Below are positions 55,478 to 64,000 of a DNA stretch of 64,000 bases, in pieces. How positions within the stretch are numbered: position 1 is the first letter of the stretch; every line of letters starts with the position of its first letter. Under the pieces are notes generated by a model. That model was not told the DNA's origin, did no database searches, and saw only the letters and a program-made list of their open reading frames with translations. The translations under genes and the position numbers were made by a program. Source of the stretch: JAKACA01 sp963769255 (GTDB lineage Bacteria > Actinomycetota > Acidimicrobiia > Acidimicrobiales > Bog-793); the NCBI GenBank assembly GCA_963769255.1, contig CAVYKV010000001.1, positions 3,348,001 through 3,412,000 of the forward strand, written 5' to 3'.

Positions 55478-57145
55478 TCAGAAGAGGAGCCGGGCGGAGT
55501 GAACGAAGTCGAAGAGCGGGCCCGGCCAGATGCCGAGCACGACCGTGAGCCCGACCGTGATGAAGAGGCCGAGCTGGGCAAGAGGCGGCACGACGATCGG
55601 GTCTGCCTCCGTCTCCACGACCTCGGTCGTGAGGTCGCTGTCGCCGGCGACGGCTGCGACGGCGACGCTCCCTGACGCCGAGGTGGTCGCCGCCAGGAGG
55701 GGCTCGCCGCCGGGCAGACCGGAGGTGGGCGAGGCCGTCAGCCCACCCGAGGTCACGTCGCCGGCGGTCGCCGTGGCGACGACGACGGCCGCCGGCTCGC
55801 TGCCGTACATGAGGAAGACGACCCGCAGGTAGAAGGCGGCGGCGATGGCGCCCGAGAGCATGGCGATGACGGCGAGGGCGTACGAGTGCGACTGCACGGC
55901 CGCCTCCACGACGTACAGCTTGGCGAGGAAGCCGGTCGTGAAGGGGGCCCCCGCCTGGGCGAGGAGGAGGACGGCGAAGCAGAGCGCCAGCGCGGGCTGG
56001 CGCCGGCCGAGGCCGCGGTAGCCCTCGATGGCGTGCTCACGGTCGCCCCGCCTGCCGACGTAGGTGATGACCGTGAAGCTCCCGAGCACGAGGAAGGCGT
56101 ACACGAAGACGTAGTAGAGGCTGGCGGCGATGCCCGACGTGGAGACCGCCTGCAGGCCGAGCAGGACGAAGCCGGCGTGGTTGATCGACGAATAGGCGAG
56201 CATCCGCTTGATGTCGCGCTGCACGAGGCCGAGCACGGCGCCTGTCACGAGGGTGAGGATGGCGACGATGAAGAGGATGGGCTTCCAGTCGACGCTCAGC
56301 GTGCTGAAGGACGAGAAGAAGACGCGCAGCAGGGCGGCGAAGCCTCCCACCTTGGCGATGGCCGCCATGAAGCCGGTCGCCGGCGTGGGGGCGCCCTGGT
56401 AGACGTCCGGCGTCCACATGTGGAAGGGCACGGCGGCGATCTTGAAGCCGAAGCCCACGAGGAGGAGTGCGAGACCGGCGAGGAGGAGGCCGTTCGACGT
56501 GAGGACGTTGCGGGCGAGATAGGCGGAGATGCCGGCGAGGTTCGTCGACCCGGTGGCGCCGTAGGTGAGGGCGATGCCGTAGAGGAAGACGGCCGACGAG
56601 AAGGCCCCGAGGACGAAGTACTTCATGGCCGCCTCGCCCGACTCCTGCCGGCGCTGGTCGAGGCCGGCGAGGATGTAGAGCGGGATCGACATGATCTCGA
56701 GGCCGAGGAAGATGACGATGAGGTCGTTGGCGGCCGCCATGAACATCGCCCCGGAGGCCGCCAGCAGGGTGAGGGCGTGGTACTCGGGGCCGAGGATCCC
56801 CTCACGGCGCAGGTAGCCGTCGGCGACGAGGGCCGCCACGACGAGGATGCAGGAGGCGAGCACCACGAAGGCTGTCGAGAAGCCGTCGATGGCGAGCGAA
56901 TGAGCCACCGCGGCGAAGGGGCCGTGGCGCTGCACGAGGTGCCAGAGCACGAGCGAGGAGACGAGGGCGGCGACGGCGGTGGCAACGGTCAGGGCCGTGT
57001 AGACGACGGTGGGCAGCTGGCGAACCGAGAGCGCCGCCGCCAGCAGCAGTACGAGCGCCCCGCCGATGCAGATCAGCTCGGGAAGGATGGCCGTGTAGTC
57101 GATGTGGGGTATGTGGATGGTGGCGAGGACGGCGAGGAGGCTCAT
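55478..57145 (-). CDS. nuoN: NADH-quinone oxidoreductase subunit N
   Basis: A 555-residue antiporter-like membrane subunit of complex I with about 14 membrane helices. Typical are GLEIMSIPLYILAGLD, MKYFVLGAFSSAVFLYGIAL with the key Lys region, and VPFHMWTPDVYQGAPTPATG. Unusual is a loop of about 75 residues rich in Thr, Ala and Val before the last helix (about residues 455-530). The start ATG at 57145 overlaps the nuoM stop as ATGA. It is the last gene of the nuo run. Confidence 0.96.
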   Translation of the reverse strand: MSLLAVLATIHIPHIDYTAILPELICIGGALVLLLAAALSVRQLPTVVYTALTVATAVAALVSSLVLWHLVQRHGPFAAVAHSLAIDGFSTAFVVLASCILVVAALVADGYLRREGILGPEYHALTLLAASGAMFMAAANDLIVIFLGLEIMSIPLYILAGLDQRRQESGEAAMKYFVLGAFSSAVFLYGIALTYGATGSTNLAGISAYLARNVLTSNGLLLAGLALLLVGFGFKIAAVPFHMWTPDVYQGAPTPATGFMAAIAKVGGFAALLRVFFSSFSTLSVDWKPILFIVAILTLVTGAVLGLVQRDIKRMLAYSSINHAGFVLLGLQAVSTSGIAASLYYVFVYAFLVLGSFTVITYVGRRGDREHAIEGYRGLGRRQPALALCFAVLLLAQAGAPFTTGFLAKLYVVEAAVQSHSYALAVIAMLSGAIAAAFYLRVVFLMYGSEPAAVVVATATAGDVTSGGLTASPTSGLPGGEPLLAATTSASGSVAVAAVAGDSDLTTEVVETEADPIVVPPLAQLGLFITVGLTVVLGIWPGPLFDFVHSARLLF

Positions 57146-58725
57146 TTCGAGCCGCCTTCGTCCGCCGGCGCCGAGGTCAGCCTCACGGCCGGCTGCCCGT
57201 TGGCCGGGATGTGGGCGTGGCCGACCTGCTCGACGTGGTTGACGAGGAGGTCGACGGACGGCGTGATGCGTGAGAGGAGCGGCCCCGGGAAGACGCCGAC
57301 GAGCACGATGAGGGCGATGAGGGGCGCCATGTAGGCGCTCTCCTTCCAGCTCACCTCGCGAAAGCCGCTCTCCGCCGGCAGGGGCGAGCCGTGGAAGACC
57401 TGCTGGTAGGCCCACAGCAGGTAGACGGCGGCGATGACGACGCCGGCCGTCGCCACGACCGCCCACCAGCGGTGGGTGAGGAACGTACCCGAGAGGATGA
57501 GGAATTCGCCCACGAAGCCGTTCAGCCCGGGTACGCCGATGGAGGCGAGCATCACGACGGTGAACATGCCGGCGAGGACGGGGGCCTTCGCCTGCAGCCC
57601 GCGCAGGTCGCGCACCGAGAAGGTGCCCGAGCGCCGGTAGATGATGGCCACGAGGAGGAACAGCGCCGTCGTGTAGATGCCGTGGTTGAACATCTGCAGG
57701 ACGGCGCCGGAGAGGGCGGGTCCCGTGAGGGCGAAGGCTCCCACGACGATGAAGCCGATGTGAGCGAGCGACGAGTAGGCGATGAGGCGCTTCAGGTCGC
57801 GCTGCACGGCCGCCACGATGCCGCCATAGATGATGCCGATCACCCCGAGGGTGAGCAGCAGCGGAGCCAGGGAGACGACCGCCTTCGGGAAGAGCTCGAG
57901 GTCGAACCGGATGATCCCGTACGTCCCGAGCTTCGCCATGACGCCGGCGAGGATGACCGACCCCGCCGCCGGCGACTCCCGGTAGGCGTCGGGCGACCAG
58001 GTGTGGAACGGGAAGATGGGCGCCTTCACGGCGAAGGCGGCCGTGAAGGAGAGGAAGAGCAGGACGCCGGCCGTGCCCGAGAGGTGGGTGGAGGCGAGCC
58101 GGCGGACGTCGAAGGTCGTCACGCCCGTCTGGCCGGCGTGGATGGCGACGAGGGCGAGGATGCCGACGAGGAGGAAGGCGGAGGCCCCGAGGGTGTAGAG
58201 GAAGAACTTCGTCGCCGCGTAGCCCCTGCGCTCGTGTCCGTAGCCGGAGACGATGAAGTAGACGGGCACGAGCGTCAGCTCGAAGAAGAGGAAGAAGACG
58301 AGGAGGTCGAGGGAGAGGAAGCTCCCGAGGCAGCCGGCCTCCAGGAGCAGCAGCCAGGCGACGAAGGCGGGGTCGCGGCGGCGCGGGCCGGCGGCGGCGA
58401 GGGCGACGGGGAAGAGGACCGACGTCATGAGGACAAGGAAGAGGGAGATGCCGTCGACGCCGAGGGTCCAGCGGATGCCGAGCGACGAGATCCAGGCGTG
58501 GCTCGAGACGAGCTGGAATCCGCCCGAGCCGCTGGCGAAGGTGGCGAGCACGGCGAGGGAGATGCCCAAGGTGGCGAGCACGCCCGCCCAGCCGACGAGG
58601 TCGGCGAGGCGCCCCCGCACCTCGGCCGTGGCCGAGGGACCGAGCAGCGAGGTGGCGAGCGGCAAGGCGAGAGCCGCCCCGGCGGGAACGAGGACGAGGA
58701 CGGTCAGGTACGGGAAGCTGCTCAT
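57142..58725 (-). CDS. nuoM: NADH-quinone oxidoreductase subunit M
   Basis: A 527-residue proton-pumping subunit with about 14 helices. Family stretches are FFLFFELTLVPVYFIVSGYG (with the conserved Glu), KAPIFPFHTWSPDAYRESPA and LIAYSSLAHIGFIVVG with the Lys-proton path nearby. It overlaps nuoL and nuoN by 4 nt on each side (ATGA), which indicates coupled translation. Confidence 0.97.
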   Translation of the reverse strand: MSSFPYLTVLVLVPAGAALALPLATSLLGPSATAEVRGRLADLVGWAGVLATLGISLAVLATFASGSGGFQLVSSHAWISSLGIRWTLGVDGISLFLVLMTSVLFPVALAAAGPRRRDPAFVAWLLLLEAGCLGSFLSLDLLVFFLFFELTLVPVYFIVSGYGHERRGYAATKFFLYTLGASAFLLVGILALVAIHAGQTGVTTFDVRRLASTHLSGTAGVLLFLSFTAAFAVKAPIFPFHTWSPDAYRESPAAGSVILAGVMAKLGTYGIIRFDLELFPKAVVSLAPLLLTLGVIGIIYGGIVAAVQRDLKRLIAYSSLAHIGFIVVGAFALTGPALSGAVLQMFNHGIYTTALFLLVAIIYRRSGTFSVRDLRGLQAKAPVLAGMFTVVMLASIGVPGLNGFVGEFLILSGTFLTHRWWAVVATAGVVIAAVYLLWAYQQVFHGSPLPAESGFREVSWKESAYMAPLIALIVLVGVFPGPLLSRITPSVDLLVNHVEQVGHAHIPANGQPAVRLTSAPADEGGSK

Positions 58726-60683
58726 GACACCGCCCGGATGGCCACGTAGGCAAGGAGGAGGACGAGGCCGGCCATGAGGCCGAGGGCGTAGTTGCGCACG
58801 TATCCCGTCTGCAGGCGGCGCAGGCGGCGACCGCTCATGACGGCGAGGGCGGCCACCCCGTTGACGGCCCCGTCGATGACTTTCGTCTCGACGTCGTCGG
58901 AGATCACGATCGCCAGCTCGGTGGAGGGCCTCGCGATGAAGCGGTCGTAGGCCCAGTCGATGAACCAGGCGCGGCGCAAGAAGACGGGCTCGAGTTCGGG
59001 CCGCTCGGCCGTCCGGCGCCAGGCGCCGAGGGCCACGGCGACGCCGAGGAGGGCGAGCACGGTGTCGCCGGCGGCGAAGGCCCACTGCTCGCCGGTCGAG
59101 AACGCCAGCACGCGCAGCTGGGCACCGACGACCGGGCTCAGCCAACGCTCGAGGAAGTCGAGGGGGTGGATCGGCAGGTTGATGATGCCGGCGAGGACGG
59201 AGGCGGTGGCGAGCACGACGAGAGGAAGCGTCATGACCCAGGAGGGATCATGGGGGTGGATGCCACCGTCACCGTGCCCGACGGCGCCGGGGCCGGCGGC
59301 GCCGGCCGTCGCCGTGGCGGAGCTGGCGGGCGTGCCGTCGCCGGCGGCGTGCGCCTGCGGCCAGCGCTCCTTCCCGCTGAAGGTCAGGAGGTAGCAGCGC
59401 CCGAGGTAGTACGCCGTGAGGATCGCCGTGAGGGCGCCGACGGCGTAGAGCCACGGGCTCAGGGCGTAGGCGTTCTCGAGGACGTCGCCCTTCGACCAGA
59501 AGCCCGAGAAGGGGGGGACGCCGCCGATGGAGAGCCAGGCGATGAGGAACGTGACGCTCGTGATGGGCATGGCCTTGGCGAGGGCGCCGAATCGTTTCGT
59601 GTCCTGCTCGTCGTTCATGGCGTGGATGACCGAGCCGGCCCCGAGGAAGAGGAGCGCCTTGTAGAAGGCGTGCGTGAGCATGAGGAAGATGGCGGCCACG
59701 TAGGCACCCACGCCGGCGGCGAGGAACATGTAGCCGAGCTGGCTGATCGTCGAGTAGGCGAGGATCTTCTTGATGTCGTCCTGAGCGCAGGCGATGGTGG
59801 CGCCGAGGAGGGCCGTGGCGGCGCCGACGATCGCCACGACGTGGGCGGCGTCGGGGGCGGCGTGCAGGATGGGGGCGATCCGGCACATGAGGTAGACCCC
59901 GGCCGTCACCATGGTGGCGGCGTGGATGAGGGCCGAGACGGGCGTGGGGCCTTCCATGGCGTCGGCCAGCCAGGGGTAGAGCGGCAGCTGGGCGGACTTG
60001 CCGACGGCCCCGAGGAAGAGCAAGAGAGCGATGGCGGTGAGGGTGCCCGTCCCGAGCCCGCCGAGGTGGGCGAACACCGTTTGGTACTGCAGGCTCCCCG
60101 TCTTCTCGAAGATGAGGAACATGGCGAGGAGGAAGCCGGCGTCGCCGATGCGGTTGAAGATCATGGCCTTCTTGCCCGCCGAGGCGGCGCTCGCCCGCTC
60201 GAACCAGAAGGCGATGAGGAAGTACGAGCAGACGCCGACGCCTTCCCACCCGAGGAAGGTGAGGAGGAAGTTGCCGCCGAGGACGAGGATGAGCATGGAG
60301 GACACGAAGAGGTTGAGGTAGAGGAAGAACTTCGGGAAGTTCTCGTCGTGCTCCATGTAGCCGATCGAGTACAGGTGGATGAGCGTGCTCACACCGGTGA
60401 CGAAGAGCGCCATCGTCATCGAGAGGGGGTCGACGAGGATGCTCGCCGTCACGTGGAAGCGGTCGGCGGTGATCCACGAGTACCACGTCTGGGTGTACGA
60501 CCGCGTGGCCGGCGAGCGGGCGAAGAGGGCGGCGAAGACGAGGATCGCCGTGACGAACGACGCCAGCACCATGATCGTGGCGAGCCAGCCTGCCCGCGGG
60601 TTGCCGAGCCGCCGGCCGGCGGCCGTCAGCACGAGGAACCCCGCGAAGGGGAAGAGCGGGATCAGGAAGGCGGCGTGCAGCAC
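58722..60683 (-). CDS. nuoL: NADH-quinone oxidoreductase subunit L
   Basis: A 653-residue subunit, the largest antiporter-like member of complex I, whose long lateral helix runs along the membrane arm. Landmarks are LLTFLGWEGVGVCSYFLIAF, QLPLYPWLADAMEGPTPVSA and ILAYSTISQLGYMFLAAGVG. A Gly/Ala/His-rich loop lies at about residues 450-480. It lies 7 nt after nuoK. Confidence 0.97.
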   Translation of the reverse strand: MLHAAFLIPLFPFAGFLVLTAAGRRLGNPRAGWLATIMVLASFVTAILVFAALFARSPATRSYTQTWYSWITADRFHVTASILVDPLSMTMALFVTGVSTLIHLYSIGYMEHDENFPKFFLYLNLFVSSMLILVLGGNFLLTFLGWEGVGVCSYFLIAFWFERASAASAGKKAMIFNRIGDAGFLLAMFLIFEKTGSLQYQTVFAHLGGLGTGTLTAIALLLFLGAVGKSAQLPLYPWLADAMEGPTPVSALIHAATMVTAGVYLMCRIAPILHAAPDAAHVVAIVGAATALLGATIACAQDDIKKILAYSTISQLGYMFLAAGVGAYVAAIFLMLTHAFYKALLFLGAGSVIHAMNDEQDTKRFGALAKAMPITSVTFLIAWLSIGGVPPFSGFWSKGDVLENAYALSPWLYAVGALTAILTAYYLGRCYLLTFSGKERWPQAHAAGDGTPASSATATAGAAGPGAVGHGDGGIHPHDPSWVMTLPLVVLATASVLAGIINLPIHPLDFLERWLSPVVGAQLRVLAFSTGEQWAFAAGDTVLALLGVAVALGAWRRTAERPELEPVFLRRAWFIDWAYDRFIARPSTELAIVISDDVETKVIDGAVNGVAALAVMSGRRLRRLQTGYVRNYALGLMAGLVLLLAYVAIRAVS

Positions 60684-60690
60684 GAACCGG

Positions 60691-60996
60691 TCAGCCCTTC
60701 AGCACGTGGATGTCGTCGGCCGTCGCCCCGGCGCGGCGCCGGTAGATGGCGACGATGATGCCGAGCCCCACGACGACCTCGGCCGCAGCCACGACGAGGA
60801 CGAAGAAGACGACGGCCTGGCCGCCGATGTCATTGAGCACGCGGGCGAAGGTCACGAAGGTGAGGTTGGCGGCGTTCAGCATCAACTCGACGCACATGAA
60901 CATCACGAGCACGTTGCGCCGGACGAGGAGCCCGATGGCGCCGATGGTGAACATGGCGGCCGCAAGCGTGAGGTACCAGGCGGCGCTGACGGTCAC
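60691..60996 (-). CDS. nuoK: NADH-quinone oxidoreductase subunit K
   Basis: A 101-residue subunit with three helices. The two conserved membrane glutamates are seen in VLVMFMCVELMLNAANLTF and VVAAAEVVVGLGIIVAIYRR. Its start overlaps the end of the nuoI/nuoJ frame by 4 nt. Confidence 0.97.
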   Translation of the reverse strand: MTVSAAWYLTLAAAMFTIGAIGLLVRRNVLVMFMCVELMLNAANLTFVTFARVLNDIGGQAVVFFVLVVAAAEVVVGLGIIVAIYRRRAGATADDIHVLKG

Positions 60997-62426
60997 GGCT
61001 CGCTCCTTTCGTCGGGACCGGAGGCGGCATGGGACGGAGCCAGCTCGCCCTCCTCGGCGGGGTCCTGCCCTGCGAGGTCGCCGTCGCCGAGGAAGGTGTC
61101 ATCGGCGGGGTCGGCCTCGTCGTCGGGACCGCCGTCGTCAGCGGGGGCGCCCTCCGTGGCGGTGGCCGCCCCGCCCGGGTGGGGGACGCCCGCCCCGGTG
61201 TGGGGGCGCCGCGCCAGGACGACGGCGCCGATGACGGCGATGACGAGGAGGGCGGAGGTGATCTCGAAGGGCAGCAGGTAGGTCGTGAAGATCGAGGTGC
61301 CGAGGACGTTGACGTTCGACGCCGTCGTCTGCTGCAGGCCGCCGGCGCCCGAGTGCGCTCCCGTCGGCCAGCGGCCGCGGGCGAGGAGCACGACCTCGGC
61401 CAGCACGAGCGCCCCGAGCAGGAGGGCGGTGAGGCGCTGGCCGCGGAGGGGATCGGCCGCGATCGACTCGGCGCGGTCGACGCCGAGCAGCATGATGACG
61501 AAGAGGAAGATGACGACGATGGCGCCGGCGTAGACGATCACCTGGACGGCGGCGAGGAATTGGGCGTTCTCCTCCACGAAGAGGACGGCCACGCCGAACA
61601 GCGTCATCACGAGCATGAGGGCGCTGTGCACCGGGTGGGTGGAGACGACCACCCCGATGGAGCCGACGATGCAGATGGCCGCTGCGATGGCGAAGGTGAT
61701 CGTGTCCGGCAACGTGGCGGTGGCAAGGACGAGCTGCACGGTGCTCAGCGCACCCTTCCGCCGAGGCGCCGCCGGGATCTTGTCGCGCTCCACCACGCGG
61801 ATCGAGATGTTGCCCGTGGCGGCGTCGTCGCGCTTGCCGCTCTGGCCGCCCTCGGGCGCCCGCACGCCGTAGCCGAGCTCGCCCGACCACTGCACCTCGC
61901 CCTCGTACTCGGCCGAACCGGACGGCGACGTGGCCCGCATCCAGGCGGAGGTGTGCTTGTCCTCCCCCTTGCGCCAGTCCTCCCACGGCAGCTGCTGCGG
62001 CTTGCCGTCGTCGCCTACGACGAGCTCACGCTTGGTGTAGATGGCGTCGGAGCGGTTCGTGAAGGAGAACTCGAACATCTTCGACTCCGTGATGGCCTGA
62101 GTCGGGCAGGCCTCCACGCAGAGATCGCAGTGGATGCAGCGAAGGTAGTTGATCTCGTAGACGAAGCCGTAGCGCTCGCCCGGCGAGACGGGGGCGTCCT
62201 GCGGGTTGTCCGCACCCCGCACGTAGATGCAGTCGGCCGGGCAGACGGCTGCGCACAGCTCGCAGCCGATGCACTTCTCCATGCCGTCCTCGTACCGGTT
62301 GAGGACGTGGCGGCCGTGGAGCCGGGGGGGTTTCGGCACCTTCTGCTTCGGGTACTGCGTCGTCACCCGTGGCTCGAAGACCTGGCGGATGGTGACCTTG
62401 AACCCCCCGAAGAGCGGCGGCAGCAT
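60993..62426 (-). CDS. nuoI/nuoJ: NADH-quinone oxidoreductase subunits I and J in one reading frame
   Basis: One open frame of 477 residues. Residues about 1-200 are NuoI: two 4Fe-4S motifs, CIGCELCAAVCPADC (residues about 52-66) and CIHCDLCVEACPTQA, passing electrons from N6a/N6b to N2. Residues from about 230 on are NuoJ: about five membrane helices with FAIAAAICIVGSIGVVVSTH and VIVYAGAIVVIFLFVIMLLG, then an acidic tail of about 80 residues. No stop codon separates them. A GTG in the joint (STVQLVLATATLPD) could serve as a separate nuoJ start. A real fusion, internal initiation, or loss of a stop through a base error are all possible. The start overlaps the nuoH stop (TGATG). Confidence 0.85.
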   Translation of the reverse strand: MLPPLFGGFKVTIRQVFEPRVTTQYPKQKVPKPPRLHGRHVLNRYEDGMEKCIGCELCAAVCPADCIYVRGADNPQDAPVSPGERYGFVYEINYLRCIHCDLCVEACPTQAITESKMFEFSFTNRSDAIYTKRELVVGDDGKPQQLPWEDWRKGEDKHTSAWMRATSPSGSAEYEGEVQWSGELGYGVRAPEGGQSGKRDDAATGNISIRVVERDKIPAAPRRKGALSTVQLVLATATLPDTITFAIAAAICIVGSIGVVVSTHPVHSALMLVMTLFGVAVLFVEENAQFLAAVQVIVYAGAIVVIFLFVIMLLGVDRAESIAADPLRGQRLTALLLGALVLAEVVLLARGRWPTGAHSGAGGLQQTTASNVNVLGTSIFTTYLLPFEITSALLVIAVIGAVVLARRPHTGAGVPHPGGAATATEGAPADDGGPDDEADPADDTFLGDGDLAGQDPAEEGELAPSHAASGPDERSEP

Positions 62427-63646
62427 CAGAGACCTCCCTCACCCTCGTCGCCGAGGACCGAGTGCAGCAGCACCCTCGTGGGCGATGTCGGTGCCTCCAT
62501 CAGGATCTCGTCGATCGCCAGCTCCCGCCGCCGTCGCGCTACCTGCAGGGCCCGTTGCAGCACGGGGTACACGAGGAAGCAGCCGACGACGACGCCGACG
62601 CCCCACCAGCGGCTCTGCTCGATGGCGGCGATCACGAGCAGCCAGCCCAGCGAGAGCGGGATGAGGAACTTCCAGCCGAGATCCATGAGCTGGTCGTAGC
62701 GCATGCGGGGAAGGGCGGCGCGCACCCAGACGTAGCAGTAGAGGAAGACCACCGTCTTGCCGAGGAACCACAGGATCGGCCACAGCCACCGCACGACGTG
62801 GAACCCGGGCCCGTCCGGGCCTCCGAGGAAGAGCGTCACCATGACGGCGGACATGGTGATGACGTTCATGAACTCGGCGAGGAAGAACAAGGCGAATCGC
62901 AGCGAGCTGTACTCCGTGTGGAAGCCGCCCACGAGCTCCTGCTCCCCCTCGGAGAGGTCGAAGGGGGGCCGCTGCAGCTCGGCCGTGACGGCCACGACGA
63001 AGATGACGAAGGGCACGATGCCCGTGCGGAAGACGTTCCAGTGCAGGACGCTCGAGGCCTGCTCGCTCACGATCGTTCGCGTCGAGAGGGAGTGGCTCTG
63101 CAGGATGACCGCCACGACCGAGAGGCCCATGGCCGCCTCGTAGGAGATCATCTGGGCGCTCGCCCGCACCGATCCGAGCAGCGGGTACTTCGAGCCGGAG
63201 GACCAGCCGGCGAGCATGGTGCCGTACACGGCCACCGACCCGAGGGCGAGGACGAGGAGGATGCCGATGGGAGGGTCGGCCACCTGCAGCTCGACGACGT
63301 GGTGGGCGATCCTCACGACGCCGCCGACGGGCACGACCGTGAAGATGAGGAGGGCCGGCAGGAGCGCCAGGTAGGGCGCCAGCTTGAAGACGATGCGGTC
63401 GGCCTGCGTCGGCAGGAGGTCTTCCTTGAAAAAGAGCTTGATGCCGTCGGCGAGCGTCTGCAGGATGCCGAAGGGGCCGGCACGATTCGGCCCGATGCGG
63501 TTCTGCATGTCCGAGATGACCTTGCGCTCGAACCAGATCATCAGCATGACGGCGACCATGAGGACGGCGAAGGCGACGACCACGCGCACGAGGGCGATGA
63601 CGAAGCCGCCGACGTCGAGGCCGTGGATGAAGAGCGGGTCACCCAT
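62426..63646 (-). CDS. nuoH: NADH-quinone oxidoreductase subunit H
   Basis: A 406-residue subunit with about eight helices that forms the quinone-binding chamber with NuoB and NuoD. Family signatures are WFERKVISDMQNRIGPNRAG, GILQTLADGIKLFFKED and PPFDLSEGEQELVGGFHTEY. The C-terminus extends about 45 residues in a basic/acidic tail. The gene overlaps nuoG by 8 nt. Confidence 0.97.
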   Translation of the reverse strand: MGDPLFIHGLDVGGFVIALVRVVVAFAVLMVAVMLMIWFERKVISDMQNRIGPNRAGPFGILQTLADGIKLFFKEDLLPTQADRIVFKLAPYLALLPALLIFTVVPVGGVVRIAHHVVELQVADPPIGILLVLALGSVAVYGTMLAGWSSGSKYPLLGSVRASAQMISYEAAMGLSVVAVILQSHSLSTRTIVSEQASSVLHWNVFRTGIVPFVIFVVAVTAELQRPPFDLSEGEQELVGGFHTEYSSLRFALFFLAEFMNVITMSAVMVTLFLGGPDGPGFHVVRWLWPILWFLGKTVVFLYCYVWVRAALPRMRYDQLMDLGWKFLIPLSLGWLLVIAAIEQSRWWGVGVVVGCFLVYPVLQRALQVARRRRELAIDEILMEAPTSPTRVLLHSVLGDEGEGGL

Positions 63647-64000
63647 CCGACAGCGTCTCCACTCGCACGTCGGAGATGACGGCGGTCGCCTCGAGCAGGT
63701 CGGCCACGCTCGGCTGGTCGGCGGGCACGACGCCGAAGGGTAGTACGGCGACCCCGGCGGGAACCGAGGCGTCCGGCAGCACGGGCACGACGAGCTCGCC
63801 GCTGTGGGCGCGCACCCGCACCTCGTCGCCGGCGCCGAGGCCGAGCTGCTCGAGCGCCTTCGGACGCAGGCGGAGGGCCTGGCTCGGGACGAGAGGGGCG
63901 AGGGACGGTGCGGCCTGCACGAGGGTGCCCTGGTCGTAGAGGGACCGCCGGGTGACGAGGCGGAAGGCGTAGCCGTCCGGAGCCGGCGAGGACGGGGCGT
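63639..64000 (-). CDS. nuoG: NADH-quinone oxidoreductase subunit G, C-terminal end
   Basis: The final 120 codons of a gene that begins beyond the right edge. The sequence YDQGTLVQAAPSLAPLVPSQ, then ALRLRPKALEQLGLGAGDEV and LVVPVLPDASVPAGVAVLPF, is the molybdopterin-dinucleotide-binding-like C-terminal domain of large oxidoreductase subunits. With nuoH directly following it must be nuoG. The Fe-S domains are outside the window. Confidence 0.85.
   Translation of the reverse strand, partial: APSSPAPDGYAFRLVTRRSLYDQGTLVQAAPSLAPLVPSQALRLRPKALEQLGLGAGDEVRVRAHSGELVVPVLPDASVPAGVAVLPFGVVPADQPSVADLLEATAVISDVRVETLSDG

Noticed and set aside
57146..58753. Extension of the nuoN frame to 1,091 residues
   Set aside because: It reads nuoM in the wrong phase; NuoN begins at ATG 57145.

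Overview
High-GC window from an actinobacterium (Actinomycetota). The evidence is the gene order of the ribosomal protein and RNA polymerase blocks, an MptB-type mannosyltransferase, NusG and ribosomal proteins with long acidic extensions, and many GTG starts. A deep lineage such as Acidimicrobiia is my inference and is not proven by anything here. No insertion sequence, prophage or CRISPR array is visible. Ordinary housekeeping blocks alternate with small islands of accessory and envelope genes.

Layout. 1-2.5 kb: rplC-rplD-rplW-rplB (L2 runs off the left edge), minus strand. 2.9-6.0 kb: three unrelated genes (double winged-helix protein, MFS transporter, lipoprotein) that separate rplC from rpsJ. 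6.0-10.8 kb: rpsL-rpsG-fusA-tuf-rpsJ, minus strand. 11-15.2 kb: a DUF1707/LiaF-like protein and a secreted ten-repeat beta-sandwich protein with one frameshift. 15.3-29.4 kb, minus strand: tRNA-Thr, tRNA-Met, rpmG, an ECF sigma factor with its zinc anti-sigma factor, tRNA-Trp, secE, nusG, rplK, rplA, rplJ, rplL, rpoB, rpoC. 29.5-36.5 kb: a GNAT acetyltransferase, enoyl-CoA hydratase, MptB-like mannosyltransferase, YfhO-like membrane protein, methyltransferase, cupin and tRNA-Tyr. 36.5-40.5 kb: a heavily frameshifted cyclase/ATPase/TPR regulator. 40.5-50.1 kb: one giant secreted protein (about 3,170 residues once one frameshift is repaired) with DUF642-like and lectin-like N-terminal domains, an IPLSS pentapeptide array, a gingipain-like (C25) cysteine peptidase region and nine Ig-like domains. 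50.2-55.4 kb: a broken zincin, a zinc-ribbon protein, a conserved-looking orphan, YajQ and a metallophosphoesterase/MprF-like fusion. 55.5-64 kb: nuoG(partial)-H-I/J-K-L-M-N, minus strand, with nuoI and nuoJ in one reading frame.

How it works together. Most of the window is the translation/transcription core plus the proton-pumping arm of respiratory complex I. The islands are mainly envelope biology: polyprenol-dependent mannosyl transfer, lipid aminoacylation, secreted repeat proteins and a secreted peptidase.

Cautions. At least eleven frameshifts can be reconstructed in six genes, and every one is explained by one extra base, often in a G/C run. Sequencing or assembly insertions must be excluded before any of these genes is called a true pseudogene. 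Apparent leaderless starts (a TANNNT or GATACT box 5-8 nt before the start codon) recur at the stand-alone genes, whereas operon genes mostly carry Shine-Dalgarno sequences.
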